Source: Amblyornis subalaris (taxonomy: Eukaryota > Chordata > Aves > Passeriformes > Ptilonorhynchidae). Taken from it: a DNA stretch of 64,000 nucleotides. The position numbers and the translations under genes were made by a program. The stretch spans positions 1,180,956 through 1,244,955 of the forward strand of contig JACAXG010000166.1 in assembly GCA_018881555.1 (NCBI GenBank), given 5' to 3'. The notes under the pieces are model-generated. The model made no database searches. It was not told the origin of the DNA and saw only the letters and a program-made list of their open reading frames with translations. Of this stretch, positions 37,416 to 50,160 are shown one piece after another; position 1 is the first letter of the stretch, and the number at the start of each line of letters is the position of its first letter.

Positions 37416-40400
37416 ATATTATTAATACTCAGCCTAAATATATTCTTGTAGCAATTGATTTAATGCCATTAGTTTCAGACAGCTAATCCAAAGCTCCTTT
37501 AGTTATCCAGCCTCCAGGGATTTACTGGAACAAAGAACTTCAAGACCGATCCAGNAAATGACATAACTTTCCCAGGAATCCTAGCCACAGTTTCTAAGTG
37601 GTAAAGTTATTTTGAAGGAAAATAATCACCTGTAATTCTAAATCCACTGAAAATCAAATGGAAAGGTTACATTTAACTGAGTATATTTGTGAGCAGGCCC
37701 ACAACGGTTTTCTCCATTTCTTTTTCAGATGATAATGTTCAATAAAGATGTATGGTAGTAATTAATGGCGTGAAGTCAAGATAATGATCATGATACATGA
37801 AAAGAGAATTAAGTAAAAAATCCTTAGGGTCTTAAAGAGATAATAGGGTGGGTGGAACTGGAGTCTGCCGAAAAATTACATCCATTCACCATCTCTTGGG
37901 CACAAGAGGTGCTCTGTGAATTATAGAAAGAGATCAGATTAAACAACAACAAAAGGGAGATAAAGTATCTTCACATACAGCCGTGAAAAGGACTTTGGAG
38001 TGCCTAAGTCTTTTGGCAGCGCCTAGAGGTTCAAAACCCTCGGATGATGGCAGAGAAGTGGAGAGCTCAAAGGTACCTGTTCATTACCTGTGTGTGTGAG
38101 AACACAGGGAATTTGGACAGCGAGACAAATACATGCCAAGAGAAAGATAAGGAAGAGGTACAGAAATCTTCATATCAAACAAGCCATGCAGTTTTCTATG
38201 GTTTTGGCTTTCATAATCAATCTTGTTGAACTAGGTGGGAGAGGTGAGGATAAATACACTTTTCAGTCCAGTATCTCAGATCCATACATAGATTTTCTCG
38301 CTCACCTGGATTTCTCCATGGTGTAGTTTCAAATTACTGAAGCTTTCAGAAAGCTCTGCTTATGCTGTGTGTTCTCCAGGATTGTACATCAAATAATGGA
38401 ATATTCTCTTCTTTCCATGAACATTGTATCTTTCTTTCACAGGACATTTGTTTTTCTTATCCAGCCAGCCTTTGGACCAGACCTTATTCTTTATAGTGCT
38501 TTTTAATTGCCATTATATAACAATGTCAATTACTAGGGTTTATTTCAATAAAATCTACCATACCTTTTACAATTTAGAATAACTTATTTTTATTATCTCT
38601 GCTTCAATATGGATGTCAGTGTTCTTAACAGCAAATCTTGTAAAGTAATAGCTTCTGTTTTCTACAGCTGAATACATTAAGAGAATGCCTTGTGCTTCCN
38701 ATACTCTATTGTATACAAAGATAAAATATCAAATAAAAATNTAAAATACAGAATCAATTATTTAAAGAGAAAATTTAAGAATTGCAATAACATAGAATGG
38801 AAAAATAAGAATTTCTCAATTCTAAGCAGAAACAGCCCTGAAAAAAAGGAAAAATTAAATTTCATCCTACCAAATTTTCAGCACATTGATGTCACAGTTT
38901 TACATGGATAGAGACTAAACATCTGATTTTNCTTCACATTCAGATTCATCATCCACCAAGCCTGATGCATTATACTGCCTGAGTACATCCCAGCCTCAGA
39001 AGAACAACTGAGATTTAAAATGGTGCATCTTAGAGATGAAATATTTAGAGAAAAAGCAGACTTGAGGAAAAAATTTCTCAGTATGTTTTGTACAAGAAAG
39101 ACCACTGTAGTTACCTATGTACCCAAGCTGAGATTTAAATATACTTTTACATACATAAGCATATATAAAGTACGCACAAATATACTGTATATAGANTATA
39201 TACAAGTATATTTTAAATATACTTTTCATGACAAAGCAGAAAAGCCTGTGACTCACATTTAAGTTGCAGAGCAGGTTTACATGCAAATCTCTCAACTCAT
39301 TCACAGGAGATGTTTATCTGTAGGCAGAAAGCAAACACCTCTCAATACCAATCTCATGTGATTGATATCTCAATGTCAGAACTCAAGCTCTGAATCTTCA
39401 ATAAATTGCTCCTCCCCCATATAATATGCTACTGTATCTCTGTCTGCCATGAACCCTGTTTGAATCCAGTGCTGCTCATTTTATGTCAGGCTGTTTATCA
39501 CCATCCTGGTCTCAAAGCACAGGAGCAGTCAAACATCTGCCTCATGCACNCAACTGCCAGGTCTGAACTTGGAGNACCTGAANAAAACCATTATAAATCT
39601 CACACACAGTAATTTGCAGCGTTTTATCAGCCCCCACTAGTCACTGATCATACTGCAGCAGCCCACAAGCCTTAATCTTTGTGATTTCTGCNGGCAGCCT
39701 CTCAGCAGCCTGACCCNCCTGGGCACCTACCTCGGCAATATGTGGCTGCATAGGCATTGCTTATGGCCTGTCCAAGGAAAGATAAAAGTGTTAAGAAACC
39801 TACTTTTTCCTTTCTAAAACTATGCAGTGTCTCCTAACTTTGTCCACATCTCCTAGTTCTCTGGAGTTGTATTTTCTGAATCCAATTCCAGTAAAAGTGT
39901 CAAATGAATCCGTTGTANCTGTCATGACAATACGATCTAACCACTTGATTAATTTGCCTTGTCATTTTTCACCTTCAATAATGAGAAGCACAAGCTAGGG
40001 AAGGTCACTTTTATTGCCTGTTTGGACNCTGGTAGCTCAGGAATGGAGATTAAAACTTAGAACAACAGGTGTAGTTCCTTGCACACTAAATTACATTGCC
40101 TGTGCTAAATTCTGATTACAGAGGAGTGTGTTCTCTTGTACTGGCTCTGCTAGTGCTGAGTTGTCACCTGCCCTTAGCCAAGCACAACCCTNGTGGGTTT
40201 AACAGTTTTCAGAGAATTTCCTCTGCCTTTCACCTGAATAAAACCCAAACCTTCTTTCACCCACCAGGACCGACACCCATGCAAAAACCTGTGCAAAGAT
40301 GCATGTATCATAACCTGACCTGAAAAGAGACAGCCATAAAGCAGCAGCAGCTTTTTGTGGCAGAGAAGTGTTTGGCCATTTTCGCTTTGCTCCAGCCATC

Positions 40401-43400
40401 CCACCTCAGTGTGCGCTAAATGACCTGCAAAAAGTTGTTCAAGACTTTCTTGATGGAAAAGTTATACCACATCAGGCTGATGTTCCCCTCCTAAGCCAAG
40501 CTGAGTCTGGTGCTTATAGAGATAAAAGCATAAAACAGCCTGGAAGTATTTCTTTACTTCCGTGAATTTTTTCTTTGGGTCAAATTTAAGAAGTGGTACT
40601 GAGAGAATTCAGTGCATCTCCTGAATACATTTTCCAAATATCCTTCCAAACAGCAAGGCACCACATACCTATAGATGTCTGCACTTTCTACATCAAGGAC
40701 TGTGCTGAATGAACATCAATTGTTTATTTCTACAAAGCTGAAATCTGGTAGCATCAGCATTTTGAATTCTGTTCATGAAAGGAAAACAATAATGACAAAT
40801 TCTTTTTCTGGAACTATCTAAAGAACCAGCGGAAAGAAAAAAAACCCTGAAGCTACCTTTCTCTTTGGAAAGAGGCATATCTAAATGCCATACATCTTTT
40901 CAGCAATTAAAAATATAATGATAGTAGAAAGTTTCCTTTACAAATTACTACAGTATTTTTTCTTCTCCTGGAGCATCTTTGTCAGGTAAAGCTGCAGAAA
41001 TGTTATGATTATACTAGTTGACAGATCTTTACCATCTTCCCAAAACAGCTGTAACTCTTAGCCTACTATAATAATCATCATCTTTGGCCAAACACAGTGG
41101 AAGGACACATACATGTCAGTAGGACAAGGTGATGGCATTTGGTGATGTTTCAGATACACTTGTGACAGCCAGCTGGGTGGGGTTTGTCTCTTCAGGTGAA
41201 TTTTCACCAAACACACATTTTCTAATACTGTCTGGAGCCTCTAATTCTATGAGAGAAATCTTCAGGCATGTACGCTTTCTTAAAAAAAAAATAAACTTAA
41301 AAAGAAATTTACATTTATTGCTACACTAGGCAGCTTCTGATAGCCCAAGAGAAATGTTATTGACCAGAATGGATTTGTTCATAAAATCCAGGACAGTCTC
41401 ACACAGCTGATGAAGCAGCTGATGCTTATTCTAGTATAGACAGAAGGTTTATATGGGGCATCATGAAGAGTTTGAGTTCACTGACATTGAAGAGAATAGA
41501 AGAAAACAAGAAATCAACATCAAAACTTAGATAAGTTAGGTCAGGTTCTCTCATGTATCAATGGAGACAACTTCCTGAGGACTTTCAAATCTGTTTCACA
41601 TCATTATCACTTCTTAAGTAGTCTGGGAATTCTTTGTTTCCACTTCACTTCAAAATATATCTCTCATGGAGCATTTCTTCAGGTAAGCATTAGCCTGGTT
41701 TCATCAATAATCATGCCAGCCAAAAAAGTCTTNGAACTTATCTTTTCCACTGGCAGCTGAACAATTTCTGTCATGTTGGAAGGACAAATATTTTACCATG
41801 GCAGGTATTTCTAAAGCTAAGTCGAGACCTGACCTTGGTATCCACAAATGTAAAACATATTTGCAAACTAGATTGTGAAAGCAAAATTCACTGTCTGCAT
41901 CTCCACATGCCCAATTCATGCCTTGATATTTAGGAACAAACTAAGATTTGTAAAGACAAACACAAAAGTGTGGGCAAAATACTTGCTTACATGAAGAAAG
42001 TCATTATTCTTCTGAATATCTACTNCTTAACTCACATGTTAGTCCAAGGATTTAATGCCCAAACAACATGTCATCTTATGTATAATTGCTAACATTAACT
42101 CCTGTGTTAATGCCAAAGTACCCAATGTCGTGAAAGATTTTAGGTCTTAATATATTCATCCCTTTTTGTTTAAACAATAGACTTGAGCTCTCAAGGTTCT
42201 GACATTTGTTATTTTTGGCAAAACACAAATGTTTATAGAGGTTTGTTATGTGCAGTGAATTAAAATGCAAATCTGCTTAGTATAATGAAAGCATTTTGTA
42301 CACAGGGCTGAAAATTTAGCCAAACAACAAAAATAATTGAATAAACGGTTGCATTCCCAACTACTCACTGACTTCTGCTCTTCTAATTTATTTTCCTCAT
42401 CCACACTATCAGTAGAGGAGTCGTTTACTGAAAGCTTATTTCATCGTGAAGCCCAAAACTNTTAAGAAAGGAAGCAATTCCTTCCAACACTTTGAAAGAC
42501 AACAGGTTGACGTGCTGTGTATACTGCCTGAATTTACAGCTATTTAGTTTCTCTTTCAAAGGAAGGTTGTGACAAAGCTGTCTCAACATAACCCATCTTT
42601 TAATCACAAGTTACAGTAATCATGAGATAGGATATTCCTGGCCTGTTTCACCTGACTGTCTTTAATAGAAAATGCATCACTCAGCCATGTCGGAAAAATA
42701 AGACTCCAGCTCCCCTCTTCCTGCAATATCAAATTATCTAGTAATGCAGATAAAAACACAACACATCACAGCTTGCAGCTCCAGCTTCGGGTTGCAGAAT
42801 AATGGTATGAAATAATAGCTGGCACATTTAAGTTTAGGATGGTTCCAGAAATAGCTAGTGCTGCATACTGTAAAGAAATATTAATAGAACAGGCCACTTA
42901 CAGATCAGAGCCCCTCTGATTTTATCACTGCGATTTGGCATTATATACTTGCATAGCAATGAAATATGTCACCTAAGACATAGTGCTATTTTCTCATATG
43001 GATAGAGCCTTTTTCAGTTAATTTAAACTGCAGTTCAGGTCTGAATGGGGTCACAGTATAAACTGCTTACCTTTCCACAGATTTATTTCTATGTCCAGGT
43101 ATAGCTGATACTTCACACTGTTAAATCTCTTCTTTTTCTCTTCTCGCCCATTTTTACTCTTACAACAAGGACAGAACCAGTACAGCAAGGAGCATTTGAG
43201 CAGGTTACTTGTCACCAGAGCCACCAAGCCTGTTTACTATGATCAGAGTAATTATGCCACTTTCCATGTTGGTTCATTAGTGATGAATGATGCAGAAGGG
43301 GAGAAGAACTGAGCTGGGCTCTCAGACCTCCATTTGAATTTCCATCAAGGAAGCAAACAGTTCCATGACCAGTAAAACTCCTAAAAGTGTGTTCCCGTGG

Positions 43401-43874
43401 ATTTATGTCCTGTGCTTCAACTACCAGTTGTCCAAAAGTGCAAATTCTCTTTCCTCAGTGATTAGAGAATATCTCTGTGGGGATGATCTGGTGTCTACAA
43501 GACTTCCCATTAATTAATGATAAGATGGAATAACTGATGTAATAACTGATTTTTTAAAGCAATTATGCTTAAGCTACAAGCATATGAAGCTTTTGTAATG
43601 ACATGTTAGAGCACATAACCAATTCTTTTCCACAGAAAGGTGTAAAATAGCTCTACTTCAAGAATAAGTTTTTACAGAGATTAAAAAAAATCAGGTAGTG
43701 CAGGCCCTCACAGAAAGCAATGATATATAATTTCAGCACAAAACCCCCTAATTATATCAATCATTCACACAAATAGCATTTTTTCATCATTTGAGCTACA
43801 AAACCACAGGGCAGACNTCAAAAAGCTGGTGATCTGGTGATGACAGTCTCTAATTTAACTTTGGATCATTTTAG
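37416..43874. other. long non-coding stretch, probably intronic
   Basis: AT-rich sequence with many single Ns. A 15-base word (TTTAAATATACTTTT) occurs at 39134-39148 and 39212-39226 within a very AT-rich patch. No transposon or further exon was recognised. If the exon at 43875 is real, this is likely its upstream intron. Confidence 0.45.
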
Positions 43875-44143
43875 ATGTTTTGGTTCGTAAGATCAGCACA
43901 AAAACATTCTCCAGCGGTTACTCAGACCAAAATGCCTTGATGGACTTATTCCTAAAAGGTGCCTCCGAGAGACAAACTTACTCTCTCCATCACTTCTTAC
44001 AGTGTCTTGTGGATTCTGATGATGAGAAAGGAACTTTTGTTGATTATTTAATTTCCAATCCATTGTCACTGTTGGCAGAACAAAACCAATTTTCCCCTGA
44101 AGTCATCTTAGATTCTCTTATTGCCTTCCTTACAAATAACTAG
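43875..44143 (+). CDS. candidate terminal coding exon of an unrecognised protein
   Basis: I do not recognise the protein family. The segment follows a plausible splice acceptor (T-rich run ending TTTTAG at 43874) and stays open for 88 codons to a TAG stop at 44141-44143. The first two bases complete a split codon. The translation has ordinary soluble-protein composition: 'SSGYSDQNALMDLFLKGASE' near the start, then an amphipathic stretch 'SLHHFLQCLVDSDDEKG', and the C-terminus 'VILDSLIAFLTNN'. Leu and Phe are spaced as in alpha-helical solenoid or helical-bundle proteins. There is no signal peptide, membrane segment or zinc site. A start codon is absent, as expected for a downstream exon. The stop is followed at once by GTAAC, so TAG|GTAAC could also act as a splice donor in an alternative transcript. 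The downstream AT-rich sequence with AATAAA signals supports a last exon. A chance frame cannot be excluded. Confidence 0.5.
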
Positions 44144-44433
44144 GTAACAGTTCATATGTTTGAAGTAACATTTCTCTCATTTATGTTATTTTATAACAAT
44201 ATTAACTTAAAATTTCAAATAATATACATTTGTCAGGGCACATGTATACATATTTTCATGTATAAAACTGGCACACCTACATGGGTGAATGACTGACAAT
44301 GATACACATCCACATACAAATGTATAGATCTCAAAAAAATAGGCAGAGTTTTCCTCTACAACACTGAAATGCAATAAGCCCATTTATAATCATCCTCCAA
44401 GCACAAGAAAAGTTTCCCATAAATGTTGTCTTT

Positions 44434-44454
44434 TGACCTTTTCAGAAAAGGTCA
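44434..44454. repeat. perfect inverted repeat with nuclear-receptor half-sites
   Basis: TGACCTTTTC-A-GAAAAGGTCA has two 10-base arms that are exact reverse complements around a single A. The outer six bases of each arm (TGACCT, AGGTCA) are nuclear-receptor half-sites arranged as an everted repeat with 9 bases between. It could act as a DNA site or as an RNA hairpin. Confidence 0.7.
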
Positions 44455-45142
44455 CCAAAAGGCCATCGATCTCTCATTGGATTTCGATTACACACACTTT
44501 GAACCAAGGTTCTTTACATTTACTGCACTCATTTATCACAGAATGCTGATTACAGGAAACATCCAAATTCTGACATTTCAAAGGTCAGTTTGCAATTTTT
44601 AAAGATTCCCCTCCATTATTCATTTTATTGCCTGCTCTGCTCCACAAGTAATCCATTACAAACACAAGTTTACTTCTTGATCTAAACAATTTGTATCAGA
44701 AGCTCAGATTTGAGTGGAATTAAAAAACACTAAAATGAAAGATAAATTATTAAGCTGGTTTTTCATCAGGGGAAAACATTTTGCTCAAGATAAACATCTT
44801 TATATAGCTGTAGAGGTGGTTGATTGGTTTTTTGGAAGGGGAGGTTGCTGTTGGTTTTACTGATCATACTTTAGATAAAAAGTGAGACACCAAACTTGAA
44901 AACAAGTGGTGTGTATGGTTTTAATTTCTGAGTTACCACATTGCCAGGTACAATGTCAGTAGCATTGTACTCCAAATTCCCTGAGTTCTTCAAGGTCATG
45001 CCTAGGTGATGTGGTAGTCGTGTTTAATCAGCTCCTACATTCTCTTTTAACATTTCAGTGAAACACATTCTCTTTTTAAATGCTTATAAAGAAATGTCTT
45101 CTCACGTACATTTTATTCACGGATTACTTGTCATTACATATA

Positions 45143-45203
45143 AATAAAGAATTTATCCAAAATCTTGATTTCGTTTTCTGTTGCAATAATAAAGAGAAAT
45201 AAA
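45143..45203 (+). terminator. clustered polyadenylation signals
   Basis: AATAAA occurs at 45143-45148, 45188-45193 and 45198-45203 on the + strand, about 1.0-1.1 kb after the candidate stop codon. This spacing suits the end of a 3' UTR. AATAAA is also common by chance in AT-rich DNA. Confidence 0.35.
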
Positions 45204-45215
45204 TTTTCATAGTTC

Positions 45216-48200
45216 TGAGCACTAAAGTGATGCTCAACTTATTATGAAAAGGGAACACTCATCTGTGATTTATTTATTTTTCATGAGACACAAAGGTACT
45301 TGCTTCCGTTACCAATAGCAGTTCTGGAATCTTGTTGGGAAGTGTTTCTAATTGAGCCTGAAAACCCCACAGATGTACAATAGGCACAGCTACTGTGATG
45401 ATCTGTAAGAGGAGATTAGATTGTGAGTGGCTTTTTACACTCTCTATAAACTATTAGATATGTGCAAATACCATTAAGTACATTTTCAAGATCACCTCCA
45501 GGTCTTCCTTCCCCCTCTCCCTACTGTCTCACCTGTCCCAGGGTTTTGCCACAAAATTATATTGCCTCTTTGTTAATTTTGGATATTTAACTTCAGGAGA
45601 AGGACTGGTAAGTCCTGCAGTGGTAGGCCTCTTGATCTATAACTACTTCCCAAGATAAGCCCTGGTGTTACATCCTAACTTTATTTTGAGCATTATACAC
45701 TGAGATGTATTTTGATGTGAGATATGGGATACTGGGGCTTTGCAGAAAAATTATCTACTTAATCCAGTGTAGCTGAATAAATACCAGACAAACAAAATTT
45801 GACAACCAAAGTCAATCTTATACCTCTGGCATTGCAACAGGACTGCAACAACATATGCCCTCTCCCTTTGGAATATTTGGTCAGGGCACTTTAAAGTGTA
45901 AACATGGATATGCTCAAGAATGGTGTTATGAATTTTCATGGGGTAAACAGTTTCTACACCAGCATTTTGTACTGGCTGCCAGTTGAGGGCCGGAATCCCT
46001 AAAATAGCTGGTTTAATGCCATAGAAGAGGGTAAGAACCATGAAGTGCCATGACCAAAAGATGTATAAAAAATTCCTTCTGAACATACAGACAAGTATGT
46101 TCGTAACATTACAGATGCAGGATCAACCCTTTGATGTGCCCATATAATTCATCTACTACAAGGCATGGAAGAAATCTCCCTGCATTAGTAAATTCCTACA
46201 TGTTAAAGATAAAAATGAAATGAAAGGGAAAAAAAAAACCACATGCTTTTTATTCCCACAGCCCAGACTTTTTTGACTTGCATTTTCTGGGGAGCTGCAG
46301 CATGTCAGATGGCTGCTCTTGTTTAAACCAAGAGCTGAATCCCTCAGGTCCTTCAGATTTGAAAAATGAAAGAAAATACTTCTAAATTACTTCCTTCTCC
46401 ACCACTTCCATGCCCTGCTCTGATTGTGGGTTTTCCTGTTTCTAATTTCAAACGAAAGAAGGGAGAATTTTAAGCCACAGCTGGCAGGATATCATACTCC
46501 ATTTCATTAGTCTTTTTAATAGAGATTAATAATATTCTCTCCTGTTTTAATGGAATATCACACTTCCTTATGTATCACGAGAAGCACTTTCACTAGACTA
46601 AATTCCAAATAGTGCCATATGATCATTCAGGAAGAACTATTAGGTGGTTTTCTATTTCTCTGCTGTGTATACTAAAAAGAAAAAAAAATGAAAGAAGCTA
46701 CATTTTCCACTTGCAGATAACATTTTATCCACACAGATTATCCAGGGTGTACTTTACAGATAGTATGTTCTCAATCCTCATTCAGAAATATTTGGGATTT
46801 TGTGGTGTTTGCAATGTTGCTTAGATTGCTTTTAATCTTAACACTATAAACAAAGTCAGGCAAACACTAATGAGCTATACCTTCATTACAGCATACATTT
46901 GAGTAATGGATTAATTCAGAGCATTACAGCTCTTCATTATGCACTAGATTGAGTAGTCTGGATTTATTAGCAGCACTTTGATACTCCATGAAAAGTTAAC
47001 TTTAGGATTGAATGCCTAAACTTATTTTCCGTGTTAAATGTAACTGAGCAACAGAAACATCTTCTATTCTAAGGAGGATTACAAATGCAAACTACCTGAA
47101 AGGGATGTTCAATACTCATTGCAGCAGCATAATGCATTTCTTTTTATGTTCCTGAGCTCTGTCCACTTCATAAAGTGCATTAATTTGTGCTGTAGATACA
47201 TTAGCCACGCTGTGTTTCATTCTACATGAAAACCACTGTTCTTGATTTCTTCTTTTATGTACTGAACTGGTTTTGAGGTGTTTTCATTATCACGTTTGAT
47301 AGGTCCTGGCTTTGATCTCAAATATCTACATCAGGAGGAGTTCTTTGGCACANCTCGCCTCAGAAGATGTATTACAGACTAAAGCAGAACTGACACCTGA
47401 GTGTCAGCTCTGAAGGAGAGAAAGGAAACCATGCAGTGCTATAAAAAGGATGAAGTGCTCCAAAATTGCCATTCTCTCTGAGCTATCTGATCTCCTTGCT
47501 GTGTTCCATAGAGTTCCATTTCACCATTATTACAATCGAGTTAGGACAATTTTAAAGCCATGAGGTACTTCCAAGATTCACAGCTGTAAGATACAACCCA
47601 CTACAGATGGGGCAAAAATCCCAGTTAACCAAATAGACACAGCATAGGTCTCAGCTGGAGTACGAGTCACTACTGGCTGTATAAAGCTCAAATGTGAGTT
47701 CAAGTGAACAGGGCAATGTCTGGAACTGGACCTAATTCGTGAGTCAAAATTACCTCCATTTCCCTCTACTACAGAATCAGGCAGTGAAACTTGCTACACT
47801 GAACACTGACTATAAGAAAATACTTATATTCTTAATCAGCAGGGTGCCCCCCATTTATCCAGTCAGAACAGAATTTCTGGTGACTTATGATAATCGTATT
47901 TTATGCAAGAAACTAAAGACCACTGAGATAATATTCTCAAGAAGGAGGAATGGGCTAGATCCACACGAACAAAATTTATTTTTACTGTTTTCAAAATCCT
48001 TACTAGTCCAATAACGTCCCTGTGTTTAAGCATATATATAAATGTAGACATTTTAGCAAGGTTTTTTGCAATCCTGATGGGCCAAATCTCTCAGGAAACC
48101 CTCCTTTCCTGATACAAGCAGAGAATTTGGACTAATGTTATCACAAAGAGCAATTCACCATGAACTATATGGTGGTGTCAAAACTGCTGGCAGTTTATAA

Positions 48201-49882
48201 CCATATCCCACATATTGTAATAGCAGGGTTGTTTTGTTTTCGTCAAAGGCCTAACTCCTTACAACCACTCCAAAATGATCGCATTCCTTTCACAATGGCA
48301 TTTATTTAAAATAGCACAACAAAATATGCCCTGTTAGAGAAGGAAAAAGGTTCTCAGTTATAAGATCCCTCTTTGACATAAATGAAGTCCTCATAAGAAC
48401 TTTCTAATGAGGAATCACATGCTTAAAAACCATTCTTCTCAGCCAGAAGGCTGGATACAATTCTCTAATTGCATTTAGGTACTGTTTCAGGACACGACAG
48501 GTATTGTATTCAGCAGACTCCCACATGCTGCTTGGGTTCCGTTCAGAAATTCTTTTTTGTTTGTTTTTTTTTTTGTTAATTTGAAGATAGGAACTTTTTG
48601 GACTGGTTCAATATTTCTTGTGTAAATAAGCATTTTTGAGGCAGGTATGCCCCCTCCAGCTGCCCTCCCCCACTGCTCTATGTACTGTAAAGAACCACAT
48701 GTGTAACAGCACTTACCAACTACCACTTTAGCCAAGATATTCACAGTGTTTGTACCAGTGAACTCTCAGAGTCAGCATTTAAATAAAGCACTTAAGAGAT
48801 TATTGTGGAGGAGAGTCTTTCACGATGCTGAAAGTGAACAGATTAAAAGACAGAACATGTCTTTCAAACTCAACCGCTGTGTGACTTATGTTTTACCATC
48901 ATACACTGTCCTTATGCATTGTCTTTTACAGCTTTTCAGCAGGCAGAAAAAGCTTTGATGAGAAAAAGAAGAAAAACCAAGCTGAGGCCAAAGGTGCCTG
49001 AGCTTTGAAAGATGAGAAGATTTTGGTTCCAGTAGGGAAATTCCAAAATTGTCTTTAATTGACCTATTTCAGAATTTAAGTACCTAAGACACTGTGGACA
49101 CCCATGGACTTCGTTTGAACTTCAGGGTGGGGTTTGAATCTGTGTTGGAAACTTTTTTGAGAACAGAACCTACCTTCCTTCCTACATCTTATTAGATGAA
49201 AAACCTTGTTAGTATGGCTTTATTTAGCGATCCTTAGGAAACTATTACTTCAATAAAATTTTAAATTCTTAGGCACTAGGAGCTCAAGTGTTAATTCAGT
49301 GACTATTGCTCACTGACTGACTCGATTCCAGCATCTAACCTGGAGAATCACAACTGTTCTGGAACTGAGACAGGGTTTATTCTGAAAGGCCAGCAAGAGT
49401 TTCATACACAGCATACTCAATTTCAGAAGACTACAAAGATCAGATTGTGCATCAAGACAAGCTTTGTAAGCTTTTTGTCTTTGTTAAGTGACAGGACGAG
49501 AGAAAAGGACTCCAGTACAGAAAATTACATGATCATGTAACACCATCATAAGCTCACAGACTCGCAGGTTGCAGCAGGACCTGTGCTCCATGTCTGTCCC
49601 TTGACACTGGTGTCATTTTTAAGCGAAAGCTGTGAAAGATGGTATAGCAGCAGGTTAATCTCACGTATTCTTATGCAGCCTGCTATTGTAAAGGAATAGC
49701 AGCAGGCCTGAAATCAGAAGAGCGAGTTAAATTACCTACTTTTTTTATATTTTGTATAATTTATTTCTGGCTGGAGAGTAAGGTATTTCTTGTGGTTCAG
49801 CCTGGTTACTCCCTTCACTGAATGCTGAATTCTGTGCCCAGATACCCCACAAACAAGGCACACTGCACTTCCATCACAAGGC
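45216..49882. other. non-coding stretch, nothing recognised
   Basis: AT-rich sequence with a T-rich tract at 48551-48580. The reverse-strand open frame at 45751-46086 (111 codons) has no family resemblance and no supporting splice context. No transposon was recognised. Confidence 0.45.
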
Positions 49883-50160
49883 TGTGGATATTGAGACGGA
49901 TGCAAAGAATGAAGCTTGCAGAGGCTAAGAACTAAAAGGTCTTTATTTAACAGCAGCAGAGCTAAAAGCTAGAAGCCTAAGAGGTAAAAAGCAAAAGGGA
50001 AGCTCTCTCTATTTTACAATGGCTGGTTTTATACCCCTATTGCTCTTCTTGTCTAAGTTCTATTGGCTACAGCAAACATCCATTCTAATTTCATTTGACA
50101 TAACCATATTTCATACATTTCAGCAAAACTAAGCTAACCGTCCTTTGTTGTAGTTATCTC
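49883..50160 (-). mobile_element. endogenous-retrovirus LTR, reverse strand
   Basis: On the reverse strand the elements follow LTR order: a CCAAT box (50066-50062), TATAAAA (50033-50027), then AATAAA (49947-49942) about 85 bases later, and an end reading '...CATCCGTCTCAATATCCACA'. The + strand therefore starts TGTGG at 49883. This layout, with 'aataaagaccttttagttct' and a 'cctctgcaagc' motif before the end, resembles songbird retroviral LTRs as I remember them. The upstream (U3) border near 50122-50160 is uncertain and no target-site duplication was found. The open frame just upstream (50220-50636) does not look like a retroviral protein, so the LTR may be solo. Confidence 0.7.

Larger units (their letters stand above)
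44144..45215 (+). other. probable 3' UTR of the candidate terminal exon
   Basis: AT-rich sequence without open frames follows the stop codon. It contains a perfect 21-base palindrome at 44434-44454. The right limit is set by the cluster of polyadenylation signals. The call depends on the upstream exon being real. Confidence 0.35.

Noticed and set aside
37061..37486. 141-codon open frame on the + strand
   Set aside because: It covers the MIR-like SINE at 37230-37415 and includes an N; the protein resembles nothing known.
40368..40565. 65-codon frame with protein-like composition (DLQKVVQDFLDGK)
   Set aside because: Considered as an exon, but I found no convincing acceptor or donor at its ends and no family resemblance; left uncalled.
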